Source: Mycobacterium spongiae (GTDB taxonomy: Bacteria; Actinomycetota; Actinomycetes; Mycobacteriales; Mycobacteriaceae). From it: a DNA stretch of 64,000 nucleotides. The notes beneath the pieces are model-generated. The model did not search any database, was not told where the DNA came from, and saw only the letters and a list, made by a program, of their open reading frames with translations. The stretch spans positions 2,976,001 to 3,040,000 of the forward strand of contig NZ_CP046600.1 of the NCBI RefSeq assembly GCF_018278905.1. Reading direction: 5' to 3'. The position numbers and the translations under genes were made by a program. Below, one piece after another: positions 48,375 to 55,917 of the stretch (position 1 is the stretch's first letter; each line of letters begins with the position of its first letter).

Positions 48375-49406
48375 ATGTTAGCTCAATTCCGTTGGTTTAC
48401 AGTGAAACCGACGAAAGATGCCCCCGCTCGCCCCGCTCCCGGCCCCAGGGGTGGTCGCCGAGTTTGGGCCTTCCTGACGGCACTCTGCATGTCCTCGCCG
48501 GCTTTGGCTGCAGTCGCCGCCGCGGACAACAACAGCTCAGCCGGAGCGGCTGCTCACCTGAACGTGCTCTACTCAGGACCCGGTGTGGTTCTGCGTAGTC
48601 CGGAAAACTGCGTCGGGGACAGGGCGGACCCGTGGTCCGATCAGGCGATTGTCGACTTCTGCGCGATAAAGGACGTTGTGGGAGCGCTCGGTGGACCGTC
48701 TTCGGGTGCTTCTCCAGCAGATTTCATCGAGGCGCCCAACAGGTTCGAGTTCAATCAGCCGATTGACTGCGGCGACGTCGGAGCCGTGGCCGACGGCAAG
48801 CACGACGGTTGCGCGGTGATCACCGGGGCAGCCACGTTCCTGCGTGCAGGTCTTCCGGTGCGGTTGTACGGGGTTTGTGCGAAACCGATTCCGCAAGAAT
48901 GCGCCGTGCTCGGCACCATCACCGATCCAACCTGGAAGCCCAACGACGTGTATCTGCTGATGGATCCCGCGCGTGTTGACGTCCACTGCCAGTATGCGCA
49001 GGATGCCTTGCGCAACGGCTGCAACAAGAACGCCGCACATACGGCGGGGGAGCAACGCCCACCGTGCTCGGCCGAGCCGAAGGATCCTCGGTGTGAGTTC
49101 GGCCCCGACGAACAGGCGCAGATGTTGGCGGCCTACGCCGACCACTGCTCCACCGACCCCACGAACTGCACGATGAATCATCTCGAAGCTCAATGGGACG
49201 TGGGGTCGATCGTGGCCGTCGGGTATGTCAACCGCAGCGACCAGCCCAACGACTGTGCGGCGGCACGAAAGAGAGCGGCTGCCTTCACCCAAGCCGTCAA
49301 CACACGATGGTCGGCGGACCTTCCCATTGTGCAGCTGAATATCGACATTGCCGAGAACCGGATGGCTTTCGCCGATGCCATCGCGAACTGCGAGCCGAGT
49401 GCCTAG
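48375..49406 (+). CDS. Secreted cysteine-rich protein of unknown function
   Basis: A 343-residue precursor. After a basic N-terminus (PGPRGGRRV) comes a hydrophobic signal segment (WAFLTALCMSSPALA), likely cleaved near residue 45-50. The mature protein has 14 Cys (for example NCVGD, DFCAIK, IDCGDV, NGCNK, PPCSAE, PRCEFG, DHCST, TNCTM, NDCAAA, ANCEPS), an even number that suggests up to seven disulfides. I do not recognise the family, and no catalytic motif is clear. The frame is open back to 48195; ATG 48375 is preferred because it gives a normal signal peptide, though no strong ribosome-binding site supports it. Neighbours are unrelated enzymes on the same strand. Confidence 0.8.
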   Translation: MLAQFRWFTVKPTKDAPARPAPGPRGGRRVWAFLTALCMSSPALAAVAAADNNSSAGAAAHLNVLYSGPGVVLRSPENCVGDRADPWSDQAIVDFCAIKDVVGALGGPSSGASPADFIEAPNRFEFNQPIDCGDVGAVADGKHDGCAVITGAATFLRAGLPVRLYGVCAKPIPQECAVLGTITDPTWKPNDVYLLMDPARVDVHCQYAQDALRNGCNKNAAHTAGEQRPPCSAEPKDPRCEFGPDEQAQMLAAYADHCSTDPTNCTMNHLEAQWDVGSIVAVGYVNRSDQPNDCAAARKRAAAFTQAVNTRWSADLPIVQLNIDIAENRMAFADAIANCEPSA

Positions 49407-49540
49407 CACTACGAATTACGCTGTTATCTGCAGACTCCAGTGAATGACGACGGTGGGGGATCGGGCGGGCGATACGTGCCGAAAACCCCTCGTGCTGTTC
49501 GGCACCATGAGGACGCTTCGACTGTGAAGGTGTTGATCGA

Positions 49541-50386
49541 ATGACGCAGAACGTTGCACTGTCGGCAGCGTGTTGGACGACCGCCGGCTCAGCAGGCCCG
49601 ATGATTGGCCACGACCTCAGCGAGTTCTCCCTGATCGATCGAATCACAGCGGCCGCAGAGGCCGGCTACACCGGTTTTGGGCTGCTGGGAGATGACTTAA
49701 AGGTTGCAGAGAAGACCGTCGGCTGGACCCAGGTTCGTGATCACCTCCGCATCACCGGCATGGAGCACGTCCACATCGAAGTGCTCTGGCTGCCCACGGG
49801 CCCGCCACGCCAGAAGTTCGACGAGGACTGCAAGTACTTGGTGCGTGCGGCTCATTTTTTCCGTCCAAGCTTCGTGAAGATCGCGGGCAGCCTCGAGGAA
49901 GAGCCCCTTGACGTTGATCTCTACGGCGAGGTCCTGGCTTCGGTGTGCGACGCCTTCGCCGTGGCGGGTTGTGCGGTGGGAATTGAGATCATGCCCTTTA
50001 CGATCGTGAACTCGATCGAGAAGGCTGTCGCCATTGTCGACCGTGCCGGCTCGCCTAACGCGGGACTAATGCTGGATTTGTGGCACATCGCTCGGGGTCC
50101 GGACAATTTCGAGGAGATCGCCGCGCTGCCTGGCCACTACGTCATTGGAGTGGAGCTCGATGATGGCCCCGCCGAGCCCGTCGGCGATAACCTACTCCAT
50201 GAAGCAGTGCACGATCGCAAGCTCACCGGCGAGGGTGAAATGGACGTTGCCGGATTCGTGGCCGCGGTAAGAGCCAGCGGTTTCAAAGGTCCGTGGGGCG
50301 TCGAAATCATGTCCGACGAACACCGCGCGCGCAGCCTTCACGACCAGGCCCATGAGTCATACCGCGCCGCCAGGAAGTTCCTCTGA
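49541..50386 (+). CDS. Sugar phosphate isomerase/epimerase-like TIM-barrel protein
   Basis: A 281-residue protein of the xylose-isomerase-like TIM-barrel (AP endonuclease 2) superfamily. Typical strand-end motifs carry putative metal ligands: FVKIAG, VGIEIMPF (Glu), GLMLDLWH (Asp, His), VIGVELDDG, and WGVEIMSDE near the C-terminus. Members isomerise, epimerise or dehydrate sugars and inosose. No inositol or sugar operon is nearby, so no substrate is given. ATG 49541 follows GAAGGTG at about 49525, an acceptable ribosome-binding site. The preceding gene ends 134 bases upstream. Confidence 0.85.
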   Translation: MTQNVALSAACWTTAGSAGPMIGHDLSEFSLIDRITAAAEAGYTGFGLLGDDLKVAEKTVGWTQVRDHLRITGMEHVHIEVLWLPTGPPRQKFDEDCKYLVRAAHFFRPSFVKIAGSLEEEPLDVDLYGEVLASVCDAFAVAGCAVGIEIMPFTIVNSIEKAVAIVDRAGSPNAGLMLDLWHIARGPDNFEEIAALPGHYVIGVELDDGPAEPVGDNLLHEAVHDRKLTGEGEMDVAGFVAAVRASGFKGPWGVEIMSDEHRARSLHDQAHESYRAARKFL

Positions 50387-51059
50387 CCAACCTGCCAGCC
50401 AACCGCACGCCCATGCCCCACTCCGCGTGGCGGGTTGTTGGTTGTACGTTCGCTCTACTGCGGTGAGCGGCTCGCCTGAAACACCCCAATCCACAAGGCT
50501 CGACAATTACCTTCCGGCCCGACGCGGAGGCCTCTCTGGCGCTTGCAGTCTTGACCTGTGACGAGACACCGATATCCAAGACATCGCGGTCTCGGCCACG
50601 AGCAGTCGGGCTCGCGATATGCCGCCGTGGTTCAATCCGACGACCTGCCACGCAGCCTTGCGACTTGTGCTGTGCCCATAGCGAAGCCGACGGTCGGTAC
50701 ATCATAAACCTGTTGGGGCACAAGTCAATCGTAGGTATTCTAGGGGCAGCAAAGCTGCAGATGGAGCTGCCCTTTACTGCCCCGCCTCAGCCAGGCATCA
50801 ATGAATGTTGGTGGCCGACAGGTTCATGCTCGGGAGGTGGTGATTCGTCCAATAAGAACGGACTTGACTGTAACCCTGCATATTCGATCTCGTCGTATTC
50901 CACCCTGGTCGCAAGTCGTGTGCCAACATCGGAATAGCCCCAGGTGCTCGTGCGATGACCAGCTTCAGGCAGCCCGGGCGAACCCGTCGATCGCGACCGG
51001 TAGGTGGGTGTCTGTTTGCTGGTCCCAGATAATCCGACTCTCCGACCGCTAAGATCCCC
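50387..51059. other. Gene-poor region upstream of mazEF
   Basis: About 670 bases without a supported gene; frames here are short and lack ribosome-binding sites. It contains one copy of the dispersed TA-island repeat (50841-50905). The rest shows no palindrome or RNA signature that I can see. Confidence 0.45.
50841..50905 (+). repeat. Dispersed TA-island repeat, copy 1
   Basis: Core 50868-50905 contains TAACCCTGCATATTCGA followed by CGTCGTATTCC. The preceding segment from 50841 (TGATTCGTCCAATAAGAACGG) resembles the sequence before copy 4. Four related copies lie between 50.8 and 54.3 kb, all in the same orientation. Confidence 0.6.
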
Positions 51060-51073
51060 TGTTACATGTAACA
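51060..51073. promoter_or_regulatory. Palindromic operator at the mazEF start
   Basis: TGTTACATGTAACA is a perfect 14-base inverted repeat ending seven bases before the mazE ATG. TA operons are usually repressed by the antitoxin or the TA complex bound to such a palindrome, so this is the likely autoregulatory site. Confidence 0.65.
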
Positions 51074-51080
51074 TAGCCGC

Positions 51081-51287
51081 ATGGCAGTAAGAGAGAGGGT
51101 CGCCGAGTACCGACGGCGGATGCGGGAGCGGGGCCTGCGCCCGCTACAGGTCTGGGTGCCTGACGTGCGGACTGAGAGTTTTGCCGCCGAGGCGCATCGC
51201 CAGGCCTCGTTGGTCGCACGAGCGGACGAAAGTAGCGATCACCAGGACTTCATTAAGGCCGTCTCGACGCCATGGGACGAGGAGTGA
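51081..51287 (+). CDS. mazE: MazE-type antitoxin
   Basis: A 68-residue acidic protein directly upstream of and overlapping a MazF toxin gene. The N-terminus ([21 protein letters not shown]) followed by [20 protein letters not shown] fits the short mycobacterial MazE antitoxins: an N-terminal DNA-binding part and a C-terminal tail ([18 protein letters not shown]) that would wrap around the toxin. It neutralises MazF and with it represses the operon. A perfect palindrome lies seven bases upstream of ATG 51081. A decayed copy of its middle segment (DVRTETFAA) occurs at 54034-54091. Confidence 0.85.
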   Translation: MAVRERVAEYRRRMRERGLRPLQVWVPDVRTESFAAEAHRQASLVARADESSDHQDFIKAVSTPWDEE

Positions 51288-51616
51288 ACCGAGGGGAGAT
51301 CTGGACCGTCGCGGGGGATGTCTACGCGATGAAACCGCGTCCGGCGGTCATCGTTCAGGATGACCTCTTTGATGTCACGAAATCGGTGACGGTTGCGCCG
51401 ATCACCAGCACGCTGTTGGACGCACCGCTAATGCGCATTCGGATCACCGGTGGAGACGGTCGGCTATCCGGGCTCGATCACGATAGTGATGTCATGATCG
51501 ACAAGCTGACCACCGTCAGAAGATCGAACGTCCAAGACCGAGTCGGCCGACTGACAGCGGAACAAGTAGTAGAGGTCGACCGGGCGATGATGGCATTCCT
51601 TGGCCTTGCTCGATAG
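51272..51616 (+). CDS. mazF: MazF-type mRNA interferase toxin
   Basis: A 114-residue toxin of the MazF/PemK fold. The family motifs are visible: NRGEIWTV at the start, KPRPAVIVQ carrying the active-site Arg, [10 protein letters not shown] carrying the Thr/Ser partner, and [11 protein letters not shown]. It would cut mRNA at a short sequence when free of antitoxin. The gene overlaps mazE. ATG 51272 is the longer form; GTG 51284, whose GTGA overlaps the mazE stop, is equally plausible and would give VNRGEIW. The C-terminus AFLGLAR recurs in the fused remnant at 54034-54091. Confidence 0.9.
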   Translation: MGRGVNRGEIWTVAGDVYAMKPRPAVIVQDDLFDVTKSVTVAPITSTLLDAPLMRIRITGGDGRLSGLDHDSDVMIDKLTTVRRSNVQDRVGRLTAEQVVEVDRAMMAFLGLAR

Positions 51617-51656
51617 GCGAGACCCGTTGGGCAGCGCCGAAATACGGCGTTCATTA

Positions 51657-51685
51657 CGGGTAACACTGCATATTCGAATGCTGCA
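51657..51685 (+). repeat. Dispersed TA-island repeat, copy 2 (short)
   Basis: CGGGTAACACTGCATATTCG, about 40 bases after the mazF stop, matches the core of the other copies with one or two changes. Beyond it the sequence diverges. Confidence 0.5.
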
Positions 51686-51808
51686 CTTTCTCGGGATTTA
51701 GGTCGACGGCACTGCCCGATCTAACGCGGGTGGCCGCTGGCGCCACTCCGCGGGGCCAAGAAATACGAGGCCGAGATGGGTCTCCCAGCGCCCCCAACCG
51801 GACTGGTG

Positions 51809-53158
51809 TCACGACAGTACGCCTGCCGGATTCAGACCACCAACGACACCCATGGAGCACAATTCGCTAGTTTCGCATCGGCGCTCACCGTATCTCCCCT
51901 CAGCTCGCGGAAGGGCCGGGGGCGCAGAGGGTTGCCGCGAGGCGGAGGGCCGGCCGGCGGCTACGAAGCCGGCGCAGGCGATGCTCGCTGCGCATAGCAT
52001 CACGATGCCCAGCGGCGTGGCGGTATGCGCGCCGCCCAGCCCGACGAGGGGGGAGGCGGCCGCCGCGAGTAGGAACTGCGCGGTCCCTAGAGCGGCCGAG
52101 GCCGCGCCTGACGCGCGCGGAGCCGCGGCTTGTGCCAGCGCCGTCGTGTTGCCGTAGACCAGGCCCATGCCGCAGGCGGCGGCCAGCAGCGACACAGCAA
52201 GCCAGCCCGCAGGCACGCGGGCGACCGTCAGCGCCAGCACAGTGCCGCTGGCGCCGAGGATGATTGCGAGCCCGACGGCCGCAATCCGGCGCGGTTCGTG
52301 GCGCGCCGAGAGCCGCGCGCTGAGCCCGCTGCTCAGCAGAAGCCCCAGAGCGTTGATGCCGAACGCCGCGCCGTACTGGGCCGACGAGAGTCCCATCATG
52401 TTCTGGTAAATGAAAGGCGACGCCGAGATATAGGCCATCATCATCGCGAAGGAGAAGCCGAACGCGATCAGCTGTCCGACGAAGGCGCGGCCGGTGAGGT
52501 CGCGCAGCGGTGATCCAGCGACGGCCTTCTGTTGATGCAGTTGTGCGCGGCGCTGTGCAGTGTGCGATTCGCGCACCACGACCAGCACCGCCACCAGCAT
52601 CGCGACCGATAGCCCCAGGACGACGGCCAGCGCTCCTCGCCAGCCCAGCGGTTCGACGATGAAGCCGCCGGCCAGGGGCGCGGCGACGGGAGCAAGCCCA
52701 CCGACGAGCATCAACAGGCTGAACGCGCGGGCGGCGGCACGGCCGGTAGCCAGGTCGGCGATGATTGCCCGGCCGATCACCATGCCGGCTGCCCCAGCGA
52801 ATCCCTGCGCGAAGCGGGCCGCAATCAGCACCTGGATGCTCGGTGCCAGCGCGGCGGCCAGGCTGGCCAGCACGCAGATCGCGGCGCCGGCCAGCAGGGG
52901 TCGAAGCCGACCGATGCGATCCGACAGCGGACCGAAGGCTAGCGGGCCGATGGCCAGCCCGAGCAGGCATGCGGTCAGCGTGAGCTGCACGTTGGTCGGG
53001 GAGGTGCAAAGGTCGGCCGCCATCTGGGGGAAAGCGGGCAAGTAAAGGTCGGTGGAGAATGGGGCGACGGCGGACAACAGGGCGAGGGTGGCCAGCAGTC
53101 CTAGCGGGATGCGGGGTGCTGCGTCACGGTGCGGCGACGGATCGACGGCTGTGGTCAC
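51809..53158 (-). CDS. MFS drug exporter (Bcr/CflA type)
   Basis: A 449-residue 12-helix major facilitator. Motif A is clear between TM2 and TM3 (GPLSDRIGRLRPLLAG), and the STDLYLPAFPQMAADL segment after TM1 is typical of the Bcr/CflA drug-resistance subfamily. It should export drugs or dipeptide-like compounds using the proton gradient. The last 40 residues (from about GRPSASRQPSAPP) are non-membrane and look like an extension reading into flanking DNA. The start is GTG 53158 with a GGAGCG-type site upstream. A MarR regulator is divergently transcribed 70 bases away with paired operators between, so MarR control of export is likely. Confidence 0.92.
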   Translation of the reverse strand: MTTAVDPSPHRDAAPRIPLGLLATLALLSAVAPFSTDLYLPAFPQMAADLCTSPTNVQLTLTACLLGLAIGPLAFGPLSDRIGRLRPLLAGAAICVLASLAAALAPSIQVLIAARFAQGFAGAAGMVIGRAIIADLATGRAAARAFSLLMLVGGLAPVAAPLAGGFIVEPLGWRGALAVVLGLSVAMLVAVLVVVRESHTAQRRAQLHQQKAVAGSPLRDLTGRAFVGQLIAFGFSFAMMMAYISASPFIYQNMMGLSSAQYGAAFGINALGLLLSSGLSARLSARHEPRRIAAVGLAIILGASGTVLALTVARVPAGWLAVSLLAAACGMGLVYGNTTALAQAAAPRASGAASAALGTAQFLLAAAASPLVGLGGAHTATPLGIVMLCAASIACAGFVAAGRPSASRQPSAPPALPRAEGRYGERRCETSELCSMGVVGGLNPAGVLS

Positions 53159-53187
53159 GGAACGCTCCGAACAAGAGGACTTATCGT

Positions 53188-53215
53188 TTGATAATTATCA
53201 ATCCATAATTATCAT
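53188..53215. promoter_or_regulatory. Paired MarR-type operators between the MFS and marR genes
   Basis: TTGATAATTATCAA (53188-53201) is a perfect 14-base palindrome, and ATAATTATCAT (53205-53215) repeats its right part. They sit in the 70-base divergent promoter, just before the marR ATG at 53229. One regulator could bind both and control both genes. Confidence 0.75.
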
Positions 53216-53228
53216 GTAGGGTAGATTC

Positions 53229-53687
53229 ATGCAACCGTCACACCAGCAGCACGATCGGTATGACGCGCGGCTGGCCGACCTCGCAGACCTCGTGCTCACC
53301 CTGGGCCGCGCGGTGCGCACCCAAGCCGCCGGTGACTCGTCGTTGGTTGAGCTATCGCTGACCGAGGTGACGGTGATGCACTACATCGATCACCACGCCG
53401 GCGTCAGCCCAAGTGCCGTCGCGGCGGCTACCGGGCTGCAGCGCACTAACCTGAGCAGGGCGCTGCGCGGACTCGAGGCCAAGGGCATGGTCGAGCGGAC
53501 CGCCGACCCGACCGACAACCGCCAGGCGCTGCTGACGGGCACCCCGAAAGCCGCCGAGAACCTCACCCGGGTGCGGGCGGCCTGGGCGCGCCTGCTCGGA
53601 AACGCGCTCGAAGCGTCCGGCCAAGAGCACGACATCGCGTCCGCTCTGGGACTCCTCCGCGCACTTGAACGCGGCCTTTACCGGTGA
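53229..53687 (+). CDS. MarR family transcriptional regulator
   Basis: A 152-residue winged-helix regulator. The core is LTEVTVMHYIDHHAGVSPSAVAAATGLQRTNLSRALRGLEAKGMVERTADPTDNRQALL (about residues 45-105): HTH recognition helix, then the wing with the family's conserved D-x-R-like turn (DPTDNR). Terminal helices would form the dimer interface. It most likely represses itself and the divergent MFS exporter and releases DNA on binding a small phenolic or drug ligand. ATG 53229 lies 13 bases after the second operator half; the ribosome-binding site is GTAGGGTAG-like and weak. Confidence 0.92.
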   Translation: MQPSHQQHDRYDARLADLADLVLTLGRAVRTQAAGDSSLVELSLTEVTVMHYIDHHAGVSPSAVAAATGLQRTNLSRALRGLEAKGMVERTADPTDNRQALLTGTPKAAENLTRVRAAWARLLGNALEASGQEHDIASALGLLRALERGLYR

Positions 53688-54033
53688 CATGGGTCAGGGC
53701 CAAACCCTCACAGTCACCGCGGAGGACACCGGCACCCGCCAGCATTGGCTAGCGGGACCGATCACTGTCACGCCGTCTCGGATCACCGCCACCGCGCGGC
53801 GCACGTGGCCCCGCCCAATCAACTGTTCGCACGTCATGATCAGCCGCATGACTGTCGTGGTGGACAGTGGTGCAAGCCTGGATCCGAAGGCGGGGGACGT
53901 ACTCGCGCGTCTCGGAGTTAGCGTATGCAGCAGACCACGCGGCCAGCCTGCTGCATCGACGGCGGAGCAGTCGCATGGGGACCGATTGTGGTGCCTGGGA
54001 CGGTCAGGCGGTTTCGTCGAGGGAAAGCCCTAA

Positions 54034-54091
54034 GGCGCCTGACGTACGAACCGAGACTTTCGCCGCCAAGGCTCTTGGCCTTGCTCGCTAG
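54034..54091 (+). pseudogene. Fused mazE-mazF remnant
   Basis: This stretch reads PDVRTETFAAKALGLAR then stop. The first part matches [12 protein letters not shown] from the middle of the intact MazE (51081-51287), and the last part matches the MazF C-terminus (LGLAR, stop) at 51602-51616. Bases agree as well as residues. The simplest reading is a second mazEF copy that lost everything between these points by an internal deletion of about 380 bases, judged by the spacing in the intact locus. Confidence 0.6.
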
Positions 54092-54130
54092 AGGGGTGAC
54101 AAGTACTGGGCAACCGTGTAATCCGGCCTA

Positions 54131-54172
54131 GTTGACTGGTGACCCAGCCATATTCGATTCCGTCGTATTCCC
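54131..54172 (+). repeat. Dispersed TA-island repeat, copy 3
   Basis: Contains GTTGACTGGTGACCCAGCCA followed by TATTCGATTCCGTCGTATTC, aligning with copy 1 over about 40 bases with a few differences. It starts about 40 bases after the fused mazEF remnant, as copy 2 does after the intact mazF. Confidence 0.6.
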
Positions 54173-54194
54173 TTGGAAAGCCTCCGAACGTCCG

Positions 54195-54260
54195 TGATTC
54201 ATCAGATGAAAACGGCGGAGTCTACTGGTAACCCTGCATATTCGACTCCTGCATATTCCT
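54195..54260 (+). repeat. Dispersed TA-island repeat, copy 4
   Basis: Contains GGTAACCCTGCATATTCGA at 54227-54245 and, before it, a TGATTCATCAGATGAAAACGG segment related to that preceding copy 1. A second partial CTGCATATTCC follows at once. The four copies share orientation. Confidence 0.6.
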
Positions 54261-54288
54261 CCACTGCCGGGAGATGACAGGCAGCGGC

Positions 54289-54528
54289 CTAACGGCCAAC
54301 CCAGATCATTCCGCTATGTCGCGGATCATCAACCACGAATCCTTCACCGGATAGCTCAACACCAAACCGCGTATCAGCGGCGTGAGCCTCAGACACCAGT
54401 CTTTTCCACTTGTCAACGGCGCTGAATCCCAAACCGATGAGGACATCCAGCGGCACGGGATGCGGCACCGCGGGGTCGGCACCGAGATCGGAACGCCCCG
54501 GGTCTGCAGCCGTCATTACAGCCGACAC
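54289..54528 (-). CDS. Hypothetical protein, possibly a fragment
   Basis: A 79-codon frame whose translation (PLDVLIGLGFSAVDKWKRLVSEAHAADTRFGVELSGEGFVVDD...) has natural-looking amino-acid use with alternating helix and strand character. I do not recognise it. The N-terminal part is Pro/Asp-rich and may lie outside the real coding region. It is upstream of neither TA operon in a way that suggests a partner. It may be the end of a decayed gene. Confidence 0.35.
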   Translation of the reverse strand: MSAVMTAADPGRSDLGADPAVPHPVPLDVLIGLGFSAVDKWKRLVSEAHAADTRFGVELSGEGFVVDDPRHSGMIWVGR

Positions 54529-54739
54529 AGGTCCGCACCACAGGGACGGCGGGCGGAAAGTCTTGCAACGCGGCTGAAAACGATGGGAGGAGCAGTGGCC
54601 AACTGTCCGGTCCTAGCTGGGCTGGCGGTCACTTCCAGGGCAGCGCCAGGAACGTTGAGATTCGGAAACGCTGTTGCGTATCAGTAAAGTTGGCGGTTCC
54701 GAGCGAACGTCCGACTGCTCGGACCGCGGCGGGTGCACG

Positions 54740-55039
54740 TCAGTCGAGATGCCGGTCGACATCCATGTGCTTGTGGAGGATGCGCACCACCTCGACCAGA
54801 TCCCCGCCGGCGCCAACACGGTAATAAAGCGTGTGTGATCCCGCAGTATGCCGCCGGTAGCCGGCACGAACCTCGTCGCAAGACCTCCCAATGAGCGGGT
54901 TGTCAGCCACAAGCTCAACGGCACGCTGAATCACGCGCACGTACGCTTCGGCCTGATCGTCATTCCACCGTTCACTGGTGAAGTCCCAAATCTGCTCCAG
55001 ATCGGCCTGGGCGGCGGGGGACAGCACATATTGGCTCAC
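54740..55039 (-). CDS. parE: ParE-type toxin of a type II TA system
   Basis: A 99-residue toxin of the RelE/ParE fold, beginning MSQYVLSPAAQADLEQIWDFT and containing NPLIGRSCDEVRAGYRR, SHTLYYRV and VVRILHKHMDVDRHL. It closely resembles M. tuberculosis ParE1 (Rv1959c) in length and sequence. ParE toxins inhibit DNA gyrase. The gene follows parD with a 4-base overlap, the normal antitoxin-first order. Confidence 0.92.
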   Translation of the reverse strand: MSQYVLSPAAQADLEQIWDFTSERWNDDQAEAYVRVIQRAVELVADNPLIGRSCDEVRAGYRRHTAGSHTLYYRVGAGGDLVEVVRILHKHMDVDRHLD

Positions 55040-55287
55040 CGCCCGTGAGGTGCTCTGGCGCGCTTCCGCGACACGAAAGCGTCGAACTCGAACGGCGTTG
55101 GGGCTCCGCTATTTTCACCAGCTATCAGTGCCTCCCGGAGGGCATCTAAACGTGTTTCGCGTTCTTCGAGCAGCCGCAGTGCGGCGCGTACGACGTCGCT
55201 CGCCGACCTATATCGTCCTGAGGCGACCTCGTCCTCGATAAACGCGTTGAAGTGCTCATCCAGGCTGAACGAGGTGTTCCTACCCAT
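55036..55287 (-). CDS. parD: ParD-type antitoxin of a type II TA system
   Basis: An 83-residue antitoxin (MGRNTSFSLDEHFNAFIEDEVASGRYRSASDVVRAALRLLEERE...), the same length as M. tuberculosis ParD1 (Rv1960c) and plainly its relative. The N-terminal half is a ribbon-helix-helix DNA-binding domain; the tail (PTPFEFDAFVSRKRA) wraps around ParE. ATG 55287 is preferred over the longer frame starting at 55335 because it matches ParD1 and because a 17-base palindrome, the probable operator, lies just upstream at 55297-55313. Confidence 0.93.
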   Translation of the reverse strand: MGRNTSFSLDEHFNAFIEDEVASGRYRSASDVVRAALRLLEERETRLDALREALIAGENSGAPTPFEFDAFVSRKRARAPHGR

Positions 55288-55296
55288 GCGAAAAGT

Positions 55297-55313
55297 ATAC
55301 CAATTATTGGTAT
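55297..55313. promoter_or_regulatory. Palindromic operator of parDE
   Basis: ATACCAATTATTGGTAT is a perfect inverted repeat (8-1-8) nine bases upstream of the parD ATG. The ribbon-helix-helix ParD, alone or with ParE, would bind here and repress the operon. Confidence 0.7.
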
Positions 55314-55725
55314 TAGTTGCTTGCTCAGAACGCATGCTCTATGCCGGGAGGTCCGGACCGCCGTCATCTGTAACGAGACAGGACACGGGGGTTTGTGTCC
55401 GTTCTCAACCTAGCTAGCGGCCAGCAGCAAGGCACCGCCAGTTGGAATGAAACTCCTGGGGTGACCGCCAACCCGAACGTCGTCACTGCCAGAGCTGCGC
55501 TCATCACCGCTGCGAGACGAATGTGGTCCTCGCGCTACCGGGTCTTTGTGTGGTCGCACTGACCGCCGCCACGCGTTGGGCTGTGTTTTCCGTCGGTTCC
55601 GTGTCGTGGCTCATACGGACGACCGTAGAACTTCAACTGCGCTTGAAGTCAAGCGTCTTCTCTGGCACATCGGATCGTGGGATTGGCGCCACGGTCGATC
55701 CGCGTCGTTGTGGAATCGTGAGCTT
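55314..55725. other. Gene-free stretch between parD and the SoxR fragment
   Basis: About 410 bases. The parDE promoter should lie at its left end. Small frames (for example 55523-55750, plus) have no ribosome-binding site or family match. Nothing else is recognised. Confidence 0.45.
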
Positions 55726-55917
55726 TCAGCGCAGCGTTTTGGGCAGATAGACCGCGCCGGGGCCGGCGTGGGCGGCGGTGTCGGCGGGGTTGGTGATGGC
55801 GCAGCGTTTCAGTGAGAGGCAGCCGCATCCGATGCAGGAGTCGAGGTGGTCGCGTAGGACTTCCAATGCGGCGATCTGATCGTTGAGGCGGTCGCGCCAG
55901 GTTTTCGATGGGACTCT
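55726..55917 (-). pseudogene. SoxR C-terminal fragment (truncated redox regulator)
   Basis: On the minus strand this reads VPSKTWRDRLNDQIAALEVL, then RDHLDSCIGCGCLSLKRC, then NPADTAAHAGPGAVYLPK before the stop. This is the C-terminal part of a MerR-family SoxR, including the exact CX2CXCX5C cluster that holds the redox-sensing [2Fe-2S] centre. The N-terminal winged-helix DNA-binding domain is missing. The family similarity stops at the outer boundary of the inverted duplication (55910), so the gene was probably cut by that event. The frame runs on to ATG 55935 inside the duplicated DNA, but a cluster domain alone could not regulate DNA. Confidence 0.85.

Larger units (their letters stand above)
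53688..54288. other. Degenerate region downstream of marR
   Basis: About 600 bases with no intact gene. It contains the fused mazEF remnant (54034-54091) and two copies of the dispersed repeat (54131-54172 and 54195-54260). Frames such as 53665-54033 overlap marR and show no family sequence. Confidence 0.5.

Noticed and set aside
48573..49409. 278-codon antisense frame over the Cys-rich secreted protein
   Set aside because: Loses the signal peptide and even Cys pattern seen on the plus strand; Val/Arg/Gly-rich shadow.
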